A stretch of DNA of 64,000 nt, taken from Terracoccus luteus (GTDB taxonomy: Bacteria > Actinomycetota > Actinomycetes > Actinomycetales > Dermatophilaceae). The notes below the pieces were generated by a model. That model was given only the letters and a program-made list of their open reading frames with translations, did not search any database and had not been told where the DNA came from. The stretch is taken from contig NZ_RBXT01000001.1 in NCBI RefSeq assembly GCF_003635045.1, positions 3,906,001 through 3,970,000 on the forward strand, in the 5' to 3' direction. A program made the position numbers and the translations under genes. This document shows, piece after piece, positions 8,299 to 17,030 of this stretch (its first letter is position 1; the number at the start of each line of letters is the position of its first letter).

Positions 8299-9306
8299 GT
8301 GCGTGCTGCCCGAGTGACGTCCCTCGACGGACCCCGTGCCGTCACCGTCGCCGAGACCCCGGTGCCTGCGCTGCGCCCGGGCCACGTCCTCGTCGACGTG
8401 CACGAGGCGGGGGTGAGCTTCCCCGACGTGCTCATGACGCGCGGGCAGTACCAGGTGCGGCCCGAGCTGCCCTACGTCCCGGGCGCGGAGTGCGCCGGCG
8501 TCGTCCGCGAGGCGGCCGAGGGCAGCGCCTTCGCCGTCGGCGACCGGGTGGCCGCCTTCCCGACGGCCGGCGCCCTCGCCGAGACCGTGCTCGCACCCGA
8601 GACGCTGACCTTCCCCCTGCCCGACGCGGTCTCGTTCCGTCACGGCGCCACCCTGCCGATGAACCACCTCACCGCGCACTTCGCCCTCACCCGGCGGGCG
8701 CGGCTGGCACCGGGCGAGACGGTGCTCGTGCACGGCGCCGCGGGCGGGGTCGGCACGGCCGCGGTGCAGCTCGCCCGCGCCCTCGACGCCCGGGTCGTCG
8801 CCGTCGTCTCGACCGCCGACAAGGTCGCCACCGCCGAGGCCGCCGGCGCCCACCACGTCGTGCTGGCCGAGGGGTTCCGTTCCGCCGTCGACGATCTCAC
8901 CGGGGGCCGCGGGGTCGACGTCGTCGTCGACCCCGTCGGGGGCGACCGGTTCACCGACAGCCTGCGCTGCCTCGCTCCGGAGGGCCGCCTCCTCGTCGTC
9001 GGCTTCACCGCCGGCGAGATCCCGCAGGTCAGGGTCAACCGGCTGCTGCTCACCAACGTCAGCGTCGTCGGCGTCGGGTGGGGCGCCTTCTGGATGCCGG
9101 CCGACCCGACCTACCCGAGGCGGCAGTGGGACGAGCTGCTGCCCCTGCTCGAGGCGGGCGCGCTGCCCGCGCTGCCCGGCACCCGGCATCCGCTCGACGA
9201 CGTCGCCGAGGCCCTCGCCGAGCTCGACGAGCGGCGCGCCCGCGGCAAGGTCACCGTGACGGTGCGGCCCGACCCCGGTGCCACCGACGGGGTGGGCACG
9301 GCATGA
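8299..9306 (+). CDS. Zinc-independent MDR: NADPH:quinone oxidoreductase
   Basis: 335 residues of the medium-chain dehydrogenase/reductase superfamily. The catalytic-domain motif 'HEAGVSFPDVLMTRGQYQ' lacks the Cys/His zinc ligands, and the Rossmann motif HGAAGGVGTAAVQLA sits near residue 143, together typical of quinone oxidoreductase/enoyl reductase members using NADPH. GTG 8299 is chosen because AAGGAG lies 5 bases upstream; the open frame extends further but overlaps the GH3 gene. Its stop overlaps the SDR start (ATGA). Physiological substrate unknown; quinone or enone detoxification is the family's common role. Confidence 0.88.
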   Translation: MRAARVTSLDGPRAVTVAETPVPALRPGHVLVDVHEAGVSFPDVLMTRGQYQVRPELPYVPGAECAGVVREAAEGSAFAVGDRVAAFPTAGALAETVLAPETLTFPLPDAVSFRHGATLPMNHLTAHFALTRRARLAPGETVLVHGAAGGVGTAAVQLARALDARVVAVVSTADKVATAEAAGAHHVVLAEGFRSAVDDLTGGRGVDVVVDPVGGDRFTDSLRCLAPEGRLLVVGFTAGEIPQVRVNRLLLTNVSVVGVGWGAFWMPADPTYPRRQWDELLPLLEAGALPALPGTRHPLDDVAEALAELDERRARGKVTVTVRPDPGATDGVGTA

Positions 9307-10100
9307 GGGCCGACGACCGCCCTGCCACCAGACGGGTGCTCGTCACCGGCGCGGCGTCGGGTCTGGGACTCGCCCTGACCCGGCTGCTCGTCGAGCGGGG
9401 CGACGAGGTGCTCGCCACCGACACGGCCACCGAGCGACCGGCCCCCCTGCCGACGGGGGCGCGGTACCACCCGCTCGACGTACGCGACGACGACGGGTGG
9501 GCGGCGGCGCTGGCCGAGGCCGACGGCCACTGGGGCGGCCTCGACGTGCTCGTCAACAACGCCGGCGTCGCCGCCGGTGGTCGCATCGACGTCGAGACGA
9601 TGCAGGAGTGGACCCGTCTCGTCGACGTCAACCTCCTCGGTGTGGTGCGCGGCTGCCGGGCGGTGACGCCGGCGTTCAAGGCGCAGGGGAGCGGGCACCT
9701 CGTCAACGTCGCGTCGCTGGCCGGGCTCGTGCACGCTCCCGGGATGTCGGCCTACAACGCCGTCAAGGCCGGTGTCGTCGCCCTGAGCGAGACCCTCGCC
9801 TTCGAGCTCGCACCCCACGGCATCGACGTGACCGTCGCCTGCCCCTCGTTCTTCCGCACCGGGCTCGGCTCGTCCTTCGCGGGCGCCGACACCGGCCTCG
9901 CCGAGACCGGCCGCCGCCTCGTCGACGGCTCCCGGCGCGGGGCCGACGAGGTCGCCGCCACGGTGCTGCGGGGCGTCGACGCCCGTCGTCACCTCGTGCT
10001 CACCGACCGCGACGGCCGCATCGCCTGGCGCGCCAAACGCCTCGCCCACCCGGTCTACGCCGCGGCCATGCGGCGGGCGGGCCGCCGCCTCGCGCGGTGA
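9303..10100 (+). CDS. Short-chain dehydrogenase/reductase
   Basis: 265 residues with the complete classical SDR set: cofactor motif TGAASGLG (about residues 15-22), NNAG, catalytic Ser in 'LVNVASLAGLV', and Y-N-A-V-K (YxxxK). The C terminus after 'ACPSFFRTGLG' carries a basic tail 'RAKRLAHPVYAAAMRRAGRR', often seen in actinobacterial SDRs associated with membranes. The loop after the second strand has Asp ('LATDTATERP'), which favours NAD(H) over NADP(H). ATG overlaps the upstream stop, so it is translated with the quinone oxidoreductase. Substrate not predictable. Confidence 0.9.
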   Translation: MRADDRPATRRVLVTGAASGLGLALTRLLVERGDEVLATDTATERPAPLPTGARYHPLDVRDDDGWAAALAEADGHWGGLDVLVNNAGVAAGGRIDVETMQEWTRLVDVNLLGVVRGCRAVTPAFKAQGSGHLVNVASLAGLVHAPGMSAYNAVKAGVVALSETLAFELAPHGIDVTVACPSFFRTGLGSSFAGADTGLAETGRRLVDGSRRGADEVAATVLRGVDARRHLVLTDRDGRIAWRAKRLAHPVYAAAMRRAGRRLAR

Positions 10101-10136
10101 CGCCGCGAACCGCTGCCGGCGGCCGACACGCCCCGC

Positions 10137-10142
10137 TAGCCT
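10137..10142 (+). promoter_or_regulatory. -10 element of DUF1697 gene, leaderless spacing
   Basis: TAGCCT, then GACCGG (6 bases), then ATG 10149. Confidence 0.5.
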
Positions 10143-10148
10143 GACCGG

Positions 10149-10685
10149 ATGCCGACGTGGATCGCCCTGCTGCGCGCCGTCAACGTGGGCGGCCGGTCCT
10201 ACCCCATGGCCCAGCTGCGGGCGGTGCTCACCGAGGCCGGCTACGGCGACGTCGAGACGCACATCCAGACCGGCAACGTGCGCCTCACCTCGCCGCTGCG
10301 CTCCCGGGCGAAGCTCGAGTCCGAGCTCGAGCGGCTGCTGAGCGACGACCGCGGCTTCACCGTCGAGGTCGTCGCCCTCACGCCGGCCGAGCTGGCCGAG
10401 ATCGCCGCCGACGCCGACGAGCTGAGCGAGGCGGACCCACCCTCGGGCGGGCACTACGTCAGCGTCCTCAAGACCGCCCCCACCGACGCCGGCCGCCGCA
10501 CCATCGAGACCGACCCGCCCGAGGGGGAGCGCGTGCACGTGCGCGGCCGGGCCGTGCACCTGCTCTACGACAAGCCGTACCACGAGGCCAGGCGCTCGAA
10601 CGCCGCCGTCGAGAAGGCGTTGGGGACGTCGACGAACCGCAACGCCACGGTCGTGCGTGCCCTCGCCGCGAAGTGGGGCGCCTGA
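10149..10685 (+). CDS. DUF1697 family protein
   Basis: 178 residues matching DUF1697 by its opening 'TWIALLRAVNVGGRSYPMAQLRAVLTEAGY' region, the 'IQTGNVRL' strand and the end motif 'LGTSTNRNATVVRALAAKWG', close to the usual length of about 180. The family is widespread and uncharacterised; structures show a two-layer alpha/beta fold with no known catalytic site. It appears to be a single-gene unit with its own leaderless promoter, between the SDR and the helicase, and offers no contextual function. Confidence 0.88.
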   Translation: MPTWIALLRAVNVGGRSYPMAQLRAVLTEAGYGDVETHIQTGNVRLTSPLRSRAKLESELERLLSDDRGFTVEVVALTPAELAEIAADADELSEADPPSGGHYVSVLKTAPTDAGRRTIETDPPEGERVHVRGRAVHLLYDKPYHEARRSNAAVEKALGTSTNRNATVVRALAAKWGA

Positions 10686-10773
10686 CCGCCTCGCCATGTC
10701 CTCCCCGCCCACCACATGGGCCCGGTGCGCCGGCAGCCTGTGGATGACGGACGGCGCTGTCGGTGGGGCCACC

Positions 10774-10779
10774 TACAGT
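10774..10779 (+). promoter_or_regulatory. -10 element of helicase gene, leaderless spacing
   Basis: TACAGT, then TGAGGTC (7 bases), then ATG 10787. The GAGG inside the spacer is too close (2 bases) to be a normal ribosome binding site. Confidence 0.55.
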
Positions 10780-10786
10780 TGAGGTC

Positions 10787-13700
10787 ATGGCGTGGAGCGT
10801 CGGGCGGGCGACGTGGGTCGGTGACCTGAGCGACAGCTCGATCGAGCAGCAGGTCGGCTCCCGCACGTTCGAACGCGGCCAGGCCTACGCCGCCCAGCGC
10901 CGGGTGCGTTCCATCGCCTCGCGACCCGAGGGCCGGATGCTGCTCGGCACCGTCTCGGGGTCGCGCTCCGACACCTACCAGGTCATCGTCGAGTCGACGA
11001 GCGCCGAGCGGCGCGCCCGCGGCATCGACTGGTGGGCCCGGTGCAGCTGCCCCGTCGCCTCCGACTGCAAGCACGCCGTCGCCCTGCTGCTCACGGCCCG
11101 CGACGTCGCGCAGGGCGTCGACCCGTCGCTCGACCCGTCCGCCGACGCAGCGGCGGAGGCGGGCGCCGGGGCCGCGGCCGGTCCGGGTGCGACCGACGCC
11201 GGTGGCACCTCGGCTGCCGGTGACGCCGCCGCCCTCGGGGGCGCCGACGCGGGCGCGCGAGCCCGCCGACCGGCATCCACGGTGCACTGGTCCGACGTGC
11301 TCGGTCACGTGCGACCGAGGGCGACGACGAGCCAGCCGACCCTGCCGGTGCCGCAGCCGCGCGGCGACCTCATGCCCGGCGCGCTGTACGTCGACACGAT
11401 CTACCGCGCACCCGGAGGGCTGCGCGACCAGGCCGACCTCAGCTACGGGCTGCGGCCGACCCGACTGACCCGCACGGGGGCCTGGCACCAGAGCCTGTCG
11501 TGGCACGAGGCGCTGCCGCAGTGGCGGGCCGGCATCCGGCTGCTGCCCGAGCACGAGCGCCTCTTCACCCGCCTGCGCGACGCCGCCCGACACGGGTCGG
11601 GGGGCACGACGTACTTCACCCAGTCGCCGCCGCTCGCCCTCGACGCGAGCGCCGAGGTGTGGCCGCTGCTGAGGGAGGCCCGCGAGGCCGGCGTCGAGCT
11701 GCTGCCCGGTCACGGCGTCGCCGGGCCGGTCACGGTGGCCGACGAGCCCGCCACGCTGTCGATGGCCCTGCTGCGCGCCGACGACGGCAGCGGCGACCTC
11801 GTGGTGCGCCTCGACGTCGAGCTCCCCCCGGGCCTCGGGGCCCTGGACGAGGGGCAGGGGCCGCGGTCCGACGAGCTCGTCGCGCTGGGCGACCCCGTCC
11901 ACGCGCTCGCCCTCGAGCGGGAGGCGGGCGACGTCGTCTTCGTGCCCGTCGAGCAGCAGCTCGGCCTCGACCCCCGCGCCTTCACCCAGGCGCTGGCGGG
12001 GCTGCGCGTCCCGGCCGGCGAGCGGGCGACGTTCCTGCGCACGACCGTGCCGGGGCTGCGCGAGCGGGTGCGGCTGCGCAGCGACGTGCCGCTGCCGGTG
12101 TCGCAGACGCCGGCGGGTGGCGCCGACGGTGCGGGCGGCGAGGCCGACGCCGAGACGGGTGGCGCGGCCGTCACGGTGCACGTGCGCATCGCGGCCGACG
12201 TGCCCGGCGAGGTGCGCCTCGACCTCGGGTACGCCTACGACGGCGAGGCGCGGCGCTTCAGCACGGCCCGCTTCGGCGGTGGCGACCGCGACCGGGCGGC
12301 CGAGGCGGCGGCCGTCGCCGGGGCGACGTCGGTGCAGGCCGTCCCCGGAGCCACGCGCACCGACGCCTCCGGCGGGGTGCACCTCGTCTCGCAGGTCGTG
12401 CTCACCGGCATCCGGGCCACGACGTTCGTCGCCGAGCACCTCAGCGCGATGGAGGACGACGAGCACGTCACCGTCGAGTTCGACGGCGTGTTCCCGGCCT
12501 ACGACGAGGTGACGAGCGCGCCGGTCGTGCGGCTCGGGGTCGGCGCCGACGACGTTCCCGTCCCCGGCGTGGGCGGCCGTGGCGACCGCGACCCCGACGC
12601 CGAGCGCACCGACTGGTTCGACCTGCACGTCTCGGTCGAGGTCGAGGGTGAGGAGGTGCCCTTCGAGCCGCTCTTCGCCGCCCTCGCCCGCGGTGACGAG
12701 ATCATGCTGCTCGAGTCGGGCACGTGGTTCCGCCTCGACCGCCCCGAGCTGACCCGGCTTCGCTCGCTCATCGGCGAGGCGCGCGAGATCGCCGACCCCG
12801 ACTCGACTGAGCTGCGCCTCAGCCCGCACCACGCCGACCTCTGGGACGAGCTCGTCTCGCTCGGTGTCGTCGACCGGCAGAGCGCCCGGTGGGCGGCCAC
12901 CGTCGAGGCGCTCGACGGCACCGCGCCCGAGCAGCCGGTCGTGCCCGACACCGTGCGCGCCACGCTGCGCCCGTACCAGCTCGACGGGTTCCGCTGGCTC
13001 TCGCGGCTGTGGGACGCCCGGCTCGGCGGCATCCTCGCCGACGACATGGGCCTGGGCAAGACGCTGCAGGTCATCGCCACCCTCGCCCGGGCGCACGAGC
13101 GCGGCGACCTCGGCGGCGACCGGGGGCCGGTGCTCGTCGTGGCACCGACGAGCGTCGTCGGGACGTGGGTCTCCGAGCTGGCCATGTTCGCGCCGCACCT
13201 GTCCGTCGCCACCCTCGCGGCCACCTCGCGCAAGCGCGGCACGACGATCGAGGATGCCGTCGCGGGCGCCGAGGTGGTCATCACCTCCTACGCCGTGCTG
13301 CGGCTCGACGACGCGCAGTTCCAGTCGCTGCCGTGGTCGGGGGTCGTGCTCGACGAGGCGCAGTTCGTCAAGAACCGGCAGGCCAAGACCCACATCGCCG
13401 CCCGCAAGCTCGACGTGCCCTTCACGCTTGCGGTGACGGGCACGCCCCTCGAGAACTCCCTCATGGACCTCTGGTCGCTGCTCTCGCTCACGGCTCCCGG
13501 CCTCTACCCCAGGCCCGACCAGTTCACGAAGAACTACCGGCGACCCATCGAGTCGGGGGACCGGCCCGAGCTGCTCGACCTGCTGCGCCGGCGCATCCGC
13601 CCCCTCATGCTGCGTCGCACCAAGGCCCAGGTCGCCCTCGACCTGCCCCCGAAGCAGGTGCAGGTCATGCCGGTCGCCCTGCACCCCGTGCACCAGCACG

Positions 13701-14368
13701 TCTACGACCAGCACCTGCAGCGCGAGCGCCAGCGCGTGCTCGGGCTGCTCGAGGACCCCGACGCCAACCGGGTCGCGATCCTCGCCTCCCTGACGCGGCT
13801 GCGGCAGCTCGCGCTCGACCCCGCACTCGTGTCGGAGACGTACGCGGGTCGGGCGACCGCCGCGAAGGTCGAGCTGCTCGTCGACCACCTGCGCGAGCTC
13901 GCGGCCGAGGGCCACCGGGCCCTCGTCTTCAGCCAGTTCACGGGCTTCCTCGCGGTGGTGGCGCGCGCCCTCGACGCGGCCGGCATCCGGCACTCCTACC
14001 TCGACGGATCGACGACCGACCGGCAGCGCGTCGTCGACGATTTCAAGGGCGGCGACGCCCCCGCCTTCCTCATCAGCCTCAAGGCCGGTGGCTTCGGCCT
14101 GACCCTCACCGAGGCCGACTACGTCTTCGTGCTCGACCCGTGGTGGAACCCGGCCGCCGAGTCGCAGGCCATCGACCGCACCCACCGCATCGGGCAGAGC
14201 CGGCCCGTCACGGTGTACCGGCTCGTCTCGGCCGGCACGATCGAGGAGAAGGTCGTCGCGCTCCAGGAGCGCAAGCGCGACCTCTTCGAGCGCGTCGTCG
14301 ACGAGGGTGGGTCGCTGTCGGGCGCGATCACGGCCGCCGACGTGCGCGACCTGCTCGGGCTGCCCTGA
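10787..14368 (+). CDS. SWIM zinc-finger SNF2-family helicase
   Basis: 1193 residues. Near residues 82-100 the SWIM finger reads W-A-R-C-S-C-PVASD-C-K-H (CxCx5CxH), a DNA or protein binding module. An Ala/Gly-rich linker (~120-160) and a long beta-rich middle region follow. The Swi2/Snf2 ATPase begins near 725 ('LRPYQLDGFRWLSRL'), with Walker A DDMGLGKT (~750), the Walker B variant DEAQ (~856) and helicase C ending in 'QAIDRTHRIGQSRPV' (~1128). Bacterial HepA/RapA-like SNF2 proteins translocate on duplex DNA, recycling RNA polymerase or aiding repair, without strand separation. Precise role unknown. ATG 10787 chosen over an upstream GTG at 10763 because of the -10 spacing. Confidence 0.92.
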   Translation: MAWSVGRATWVGDLSDSSIEQQVGSRTFERGQAYAAQRRVRSIASRPEGRMLLGTVSGSRSDTYQVIVESTSAERRARGIDWWARCSCPVASDCKHAVALLLTARDVAQGVDPSLDPSADAAAEAGAGAAAGPGATDAGGTSAAGDAAALGGADAGARARRPASTVHWSDVLGHVRPRATTSQPTLPVPQPRGDLMPGALYVDTIYRAPGGLRDQADLSYGLRPTRLTRTGAWHQSLSWHEALPQWRAGIRLLPEHERLFTRLRDAARHGSGGTTYFTQSPPLALDASAEVWPLLREAREAGVELLPGHGVAGPVTVADEPATLSMALLRADDGSGDLVVRLDVELPPGLGALDEGQGPRSDELVALGDPVHALALEREAGDVVFVPVEQQLGLDPRAFTQALAGLRVPAGERATFLRTTVPGLRERVRLRSDVPLPVSQTPAGGADGAGGEADAETGGAAVTVHVRIAADVPGEVRLDLGYAYDGEARRFSTARFGGGDRDRAAEAAAVAGATSVQAVPGATRTDASGGVHLVSQVVLTGIRATTFVAEHLSAMEDDEHVTVEFDGVFPAYDEVTSAPVVRLGVGADDVPVPGVGGRGDRDPDAERTDWFDLHVSVEVEGEEVPFEPLFAALARGDEIMLLESGTWFRLDRPELTRLRSLIGEAREIADPDSTELRLSPHHADLWDELVSLGVVDRQSARWAATVEALDGTAPEQPVVPDTVRATLRPYQLDGFRWLSRLWDARLGGILADDMGLGKTLQVIATLARAHERGDLGGDRGPVLVVAPTSVVGTWVSELAMFAPHLSVATLAATSRKRGTTIEDAVAGAEVVITSYAVLRLDDAQFQSLPWSGVVLDEAQFVKNRQAKTHIAARKLDVPFTLAVTGTPLENSLMDLWSLLSLTAPGLYPRPDQFTKNYRRPIESGDRPELLDLLRRRIRPLMLRRTKAQVALDLPPKQVQVMPVALHPVHQHVYDQHLQRERQRVLGLLEDPDANRVAILASLTRLRQLALDPALVSETYAGRATAAKVELLVDHLRELAAEGHRALVFSQFTGFLAVVARALDAAGIRHSYLDGSTTDRQRVVDDFKGGDAPAFLISLKAGGFGLTLTEADYVFVLDPWWNPAAESQAIDRTHRIGQSRPVTVYRLVSAGTIEEKVVALQERKRDLFERVVDEGGSLSGAITAADVRDLLGLP

Positions 14369-14377
14369 CGGGGGCGG

Positions 14378-15133
14378 TCAGCCGGCGTCGTCGCTGACGT
14401 CGCTGACGTCGTGGCCGTCGGTGTGGCTGTCGACGCTGGCCGCGGCGTGGGGGAGGTCGTCGACGCCGAGGAAGCGGCGCAGCACGGCGGCGCCCTCGAC
14501 GGTGACGGGCTCACCCGGCCGCACGACGGTGTCGCGGGTGACGACGACCCGCTGCTCGTCGGCGCCGACCGCCCCGGCGGCCGAGCGCTGCACGACGCGG
14601 TGCCGCCCGTTCTCGCGGTAGCCGACCTTGCGGCTCACGGCGGCCGAGGCGTGGTTGCCGACGATGTAGCCCGACTCGCACTGGGCGGCGCCGAGCTCGT
14701 CGAGGGCGAGCACGACGGCCAGCCGGCGCATCAGCGTGCCGGTGCCGACGCCGTGGTGGGCGCGGCCCAGCCACGAGCCGGTGAGCACCGAGCGCCGCTG
14801 GGGGAAGGCGACGGCGTGGAGGTCCTGCATGCCGACGAGCACACCGTCGCGGCGGACCGTCAGGGCCAGGCGCCACTCCTCGGGGCTGCACGTCGCCCGC
14901 TGCGTCCACCACCAGCGCAGCGAGGACGTCGGGAAGCCGTCGGGGGCACCGGGGGTGAACGGCTCCTCGTGCCACGCCTGCAGGAACGGCATCGGCAGCG
15001 CCGGGTCCGTCACGCCACCGCGCACGAGCTCGACGAGCTCGGGCACGTCGTCGTCACGCAGCACGCGCAGCTCGACCGGGCCGCAGGCCACGCGCAGGGC
15101 GAACGGGGGGAAGATCTCCTCGAGGCTGAGCAT
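14378..15133 (-). CDS. GNAT N-acetyltransferase (RimJ/RimL-like)
   Basis: 251 residues; the open frame continues upstream into repeats but the protein begins at the ATG opening MLSLEEIFPPFALRV. GNAT elements follow: 'VELRVLRDDDVPELVELVRGG', the strand 'LTVRRDGVLVGMQDLHAV', the acetyl-CoA loop region 'GSWLGRAHHGVGTGTLM' (Q/RxxGxG/A-like) and 'ESGYIVGNHASAAVSRKVGYRENG', as in RimJ/RimL enzymes that acetylate protein N termini or small amines. The last 25 residues are Asp/Ser/His-rich and coded partly by a 9-base repeat. Upstream hexamer GAGACT 6 bases before ATG may be a weak leaderless -10. It is convergent with the helicase, only 9 bases apart. Confidence 0.82.
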   Translation of the reverse strand: MLSLEEIFPPFALRVACGPVELRVLRDDDVPELVELVRGGVTDPALPMPFLQAWHEEPFTPGAPDGFPTSSLRWWWTQRATCSPEEWRLALTVRRDGVLVGMQDLHAVAFPQRRSVLTGSWLGRAHHGVGTGTLMRRLAVVLALDELGAAQCESGYIVGNHASAAVSRKVGYRENGRHRVVQRSAAGAVGADEQRVVVTRDTVVRPGEPVTVEGAAVLRRFLGVDDLPHAAASVDSHTDGHDVSDVSDDAG

Positions 15134-15170
15134 GCGGACAGTCTCGGGGTGGGCGGTCGCCCCGCGCCTG

Positions 15171-15292
15171 CTCTTTTCCCAGCCGCGGCGGGGTTCCGGA
15201 CGGTTGGGCCCGTGAGCGGCCGCTCCTTTCCCAGCCGTGGCGGGGTTCTGGACCGGACCTGCTCCTTTCCCAGCCGTGGCGGGGTTCCGGAC
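15171..15292. repeat. Three tandem copies of a ~31-bp intergenic repeat; rest of 15134-15472
   Basis: Copies at 15171-15201, 15223-15253 and 15262-15292 share CTCCTTTCCCAGCCGTGG followed by CGGGGTTCCGGAC, with one to three changes each. A diverged copy (GGGCCGTGGTGGGGTTCCGGAC) lies at 49640-49661. The remainder of the gap between the GNAT and SOD starts holds only the SOD promoter candidate. No reading frame here is convincing. Confidence 0.85.
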
Positions 15293-15429
15293 GATCGGGC
15301 CCGGCCCCTGTCGGCTTGACCTCAAGCCCGCGTGAGCTCGGATGCTGGTGGCAGCGGGTACGAGTGACGTGCCCGACCGGCTCCACCCGACCCCCGCGGG
15401 CACCCTGCCCGACGCGAACGCACGCGTCC

Positions 15430-15435
15430 TAGAGT
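15430..15435 (+). promoter_or_regulatory. Candidate -10 element of superoxide dismutase gene
   Basis: TAGAGT 37 bases before the GTG start, leaving room for a short leader that carries the AGAGAGGAA ribosome binding site (15458-15466). No convincing -35 hexamer. Confidence 0.4.
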
Positions 15436-15472
15436 GGGACGAGCCGGATTGGTCCCCAGAGAGGAACGACAC

Positions 15473-16093
15473 GTGGCTTACACCCTGCCCGAGCTCGACT
15501 ACGACTACGCGGCCCTCGAGCCCCACATCAGCGCCCGCATCATGGAGCTGCACCACAGCAAGCACCACAAGGCCTACGTCGACGGCGCCAACGCCGCGGT
15601 GGCCAAGCTGGAGGAGCTTCGTGAGTCGGGCGACTTCGCCGCCGTCAACGGCGTCGAGAAGAACCTCGCCTTCCACCTCGGCGGTCACACCAACCACTCG
15701 GTGTTCTGGAAGAACATGAGCCCCGACGGTGGCGGTGAGCCCGAGGGCGAGGTCAAGGCCGCGATCGAGGAGTACTTCGGCGGCTTCGAGAAGTTCAAGG
15801 CGCACTTCGACGCCAACGCCAACGCCATCCAGGGCTCCGGCTGGTCGATCCTGGCGTGGGACACCATCGCCGCCCGCCCGCACATCATGCAGCTCTTCGA
15901 CCAGCAGGGGAACATCCCCGTCGGCCAGATCCCGCTGCTGCAGCTCGACATGTGGGAGCACGCCTTCTACCTCCAGTACGAGAACGTCAAGGCCGACTAC
16001 GTCAAGGCCTGGTGGAACGTCGTCAACTGGCAGGACGTCGCCGCGCGTCTCGAGCGCGCCAAGGCGACGGCCGGGCTCATCATCCCCGCCTGA
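15473..16093 (+). CDS. sodA: Fe/Mn superoxide dismutase
   Basis: 206 residues, full length for the family. All four metal ligands are visible: His27 (in '[17 protein letters not shown]'), His75 ('[10 protein letters not shown]'), Asp159 and His163 ('[11 protein letters not shown]'). It disproportionates superoxide in the cytoplasm. The glutamine in '[10 protein letters not shown]' and the overall sequence resemble actinobacterial SodA, but Mn versus Fe cannot be told with certainty. No secretion signal. GTG start with a good purine-rich site. It stands alone and is closed by a strong terminator shared with the convergent regulator gene. Confidence 0.96.
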   Translation: MAYTLPELDYDYAALEPHISARIMELHHSKHHKAYVDGANAAVAKLEELRESGDFAAVNGVEKNLAFHLGGHTNHSVFWKNMSPDGGGEPEGEVKAAIEEYFGGFEKFKAHFDANANAIQGSGWSILAWDTIAARPHIMQLFDQQGNIPVGQIPLLQLDMWEHAFYLQYENVKADYVKAWWNVVNWQDVAARLERAKATAGLIIPA

Positions 16094-16152
16094 GCACCGC
16101 ACGGAGCGCCGACGGCGCCCACCCACGGATGCCGTCCAGCGGCGTCCCGCAT

Positions 16153-16193
16153 CACAGGAGCGGCCGACCCCGGCGGGGTCGGCCGCTCCTGTG
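16153..16193. terminator. Bidirectional terminator hairpin between sodA and deoR-type gene
   Basis: Perfect 19-bp stem (left arm CACAGGAGCGGCCGACCCC, 16153-16171; right arm 16175-16193) with a 3-base loop. No U-tract, as usual in such GC-rich genomes. It serves the two convergent genes. Confidence 0.85.
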
Positions 16194-16235
16194 CTGAAGC
16201 CCCGCTGGCACGCCGAGGTCACGCTGCCGGCACGG

Positions 16236-17030
16236 TCAGGCGCGCTCCGCCTCGTCGACGTGCACCAGCTCGAGCGAGCCCACGAGCTCGGCAGCGGCGA
16301 CCCGGCCGCGCGACGACAGGGCGTCGTCGGTGACGAGCAGGTCGACCTCCGCCAGGTCGGCGAAGGTGCTCAGCCCGACGTTCCCCCACTTCGAGGAGTC
16401 GGCGAGCAGGCACACCTGGCGGGCGGTCCCGACGAGGGCCCGGTTCGTCTCGGCCTCGACGAGGTTCGGTGTCGTCAGGCCCGCACGACCGTCGACCCCG
16501 TGGGCGCCGAGGAAGAGCAGGTCGACGTGCAACGAGCGCAGCGAGCCGACCGCGACCGGCCCGACGAGGGCGTCGCTCGGTGTACGGACCCCACCGGTCA
16601 GCACGACGGTCTGGCCCGGTGCCCCGGTGTCGTGCAGCAGCTGGGCGACGGGAACCGAGTTGGTCACCACCGTCAGCTGCGGCACGTCGGCCACCGCCAC
16701 GGCGAGCTCGTACGTCGTCGTCCCCGCCGAGATGCCGATGGCGATGCCGGGCTCGACCCGCTCGGCGGCCGCGCGGGCGATGGCCCGCTTCTGCGCCTGC
16801 TGCAGCTTCGACTTCGCCGAGAAGCCCGGCTCGTCGCTCGCCCGCTCCGAGCCGACGGCGAGCGCACCGCCGTGAACTCGCTGCAGCCGGCCCTCGGAGG
16901 ACAGCCGCTCGATGTCCCGGCGCACGGTCATGTCCGAGACGCCGAGCCGCTCGACGAGCTCGGAGACCTTGACCGCCCCGTGGTCCTCGACGATGTCGAG
17001 GATGACGGAGCGTCGCTGGCTGGCGAGCAC
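16236..17030 (-). CDS. DeoR/GlpR family regulator of the galactoside cluster
   Basis: 264 residues. N-terminal HTH of the DeoR type (residues ~4-58: 'RRSVILDIVEDHGAVKVSELVERLGVSDMTVRRDIERL') and a C-terminal sugar-phosphate sensor domain with 'GISAGTTTYELA', 'VVTNS', 'LTGG' and 'GAHGVDGRAGLTTPNLVEAE', the pattern that binds phosphorylated sugars. GTG start shares one base with the stop of the GH42 gene and has GGAGG 4 bases upstream, so it is translated with beta-galactosidase. It probably represses the divergent glycosidase/transporter genes through the repeats at 19057-19072, relieved by a galactose- or tagatose-pathway phosphate; that effector is an inference. Confidence 0.92.
   Translation of the reverse strand: MLASQRRSVILDIVEDHGAVKVSELVERLGVSDMTVRRDIERLSSEGRLQRVHGGALAVGSERASDEPGFSAKSKLQQAQKRAIARAAAERVEPGIAIGISAGTTTYELAVAVADVPQLTVVTNSVPVAQLLHDTGAPGQTVVLTGGVRTPSDALVGPVAVGSLRSLHVDLLFLGAHGVDGRAGLTTPNLVEAETNRALVGTARQVCLLADSSKWGNVGLSTFADLAEVDLLVTDDALSSRGRVAAAELVGSLELVHVDEAERA

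Noticed and set aside
10565-14185. Open frame of about 1200 codons on the minus strand opposite the SWIM helicase
   Set aside because: It mirrors the helicase gene codon for codon; GC3-driven antisense frames are expected here, and its translation is Arg/Gly/Val/Asp-rich without domains.
14365-14381. CTGAC...GTCAG hairpin between the helicase and GNAT genes
   Set aside because: Only a 5-bp stem with a 7-base loop; too weak to call a terminator, although the genes are convergent and need one.
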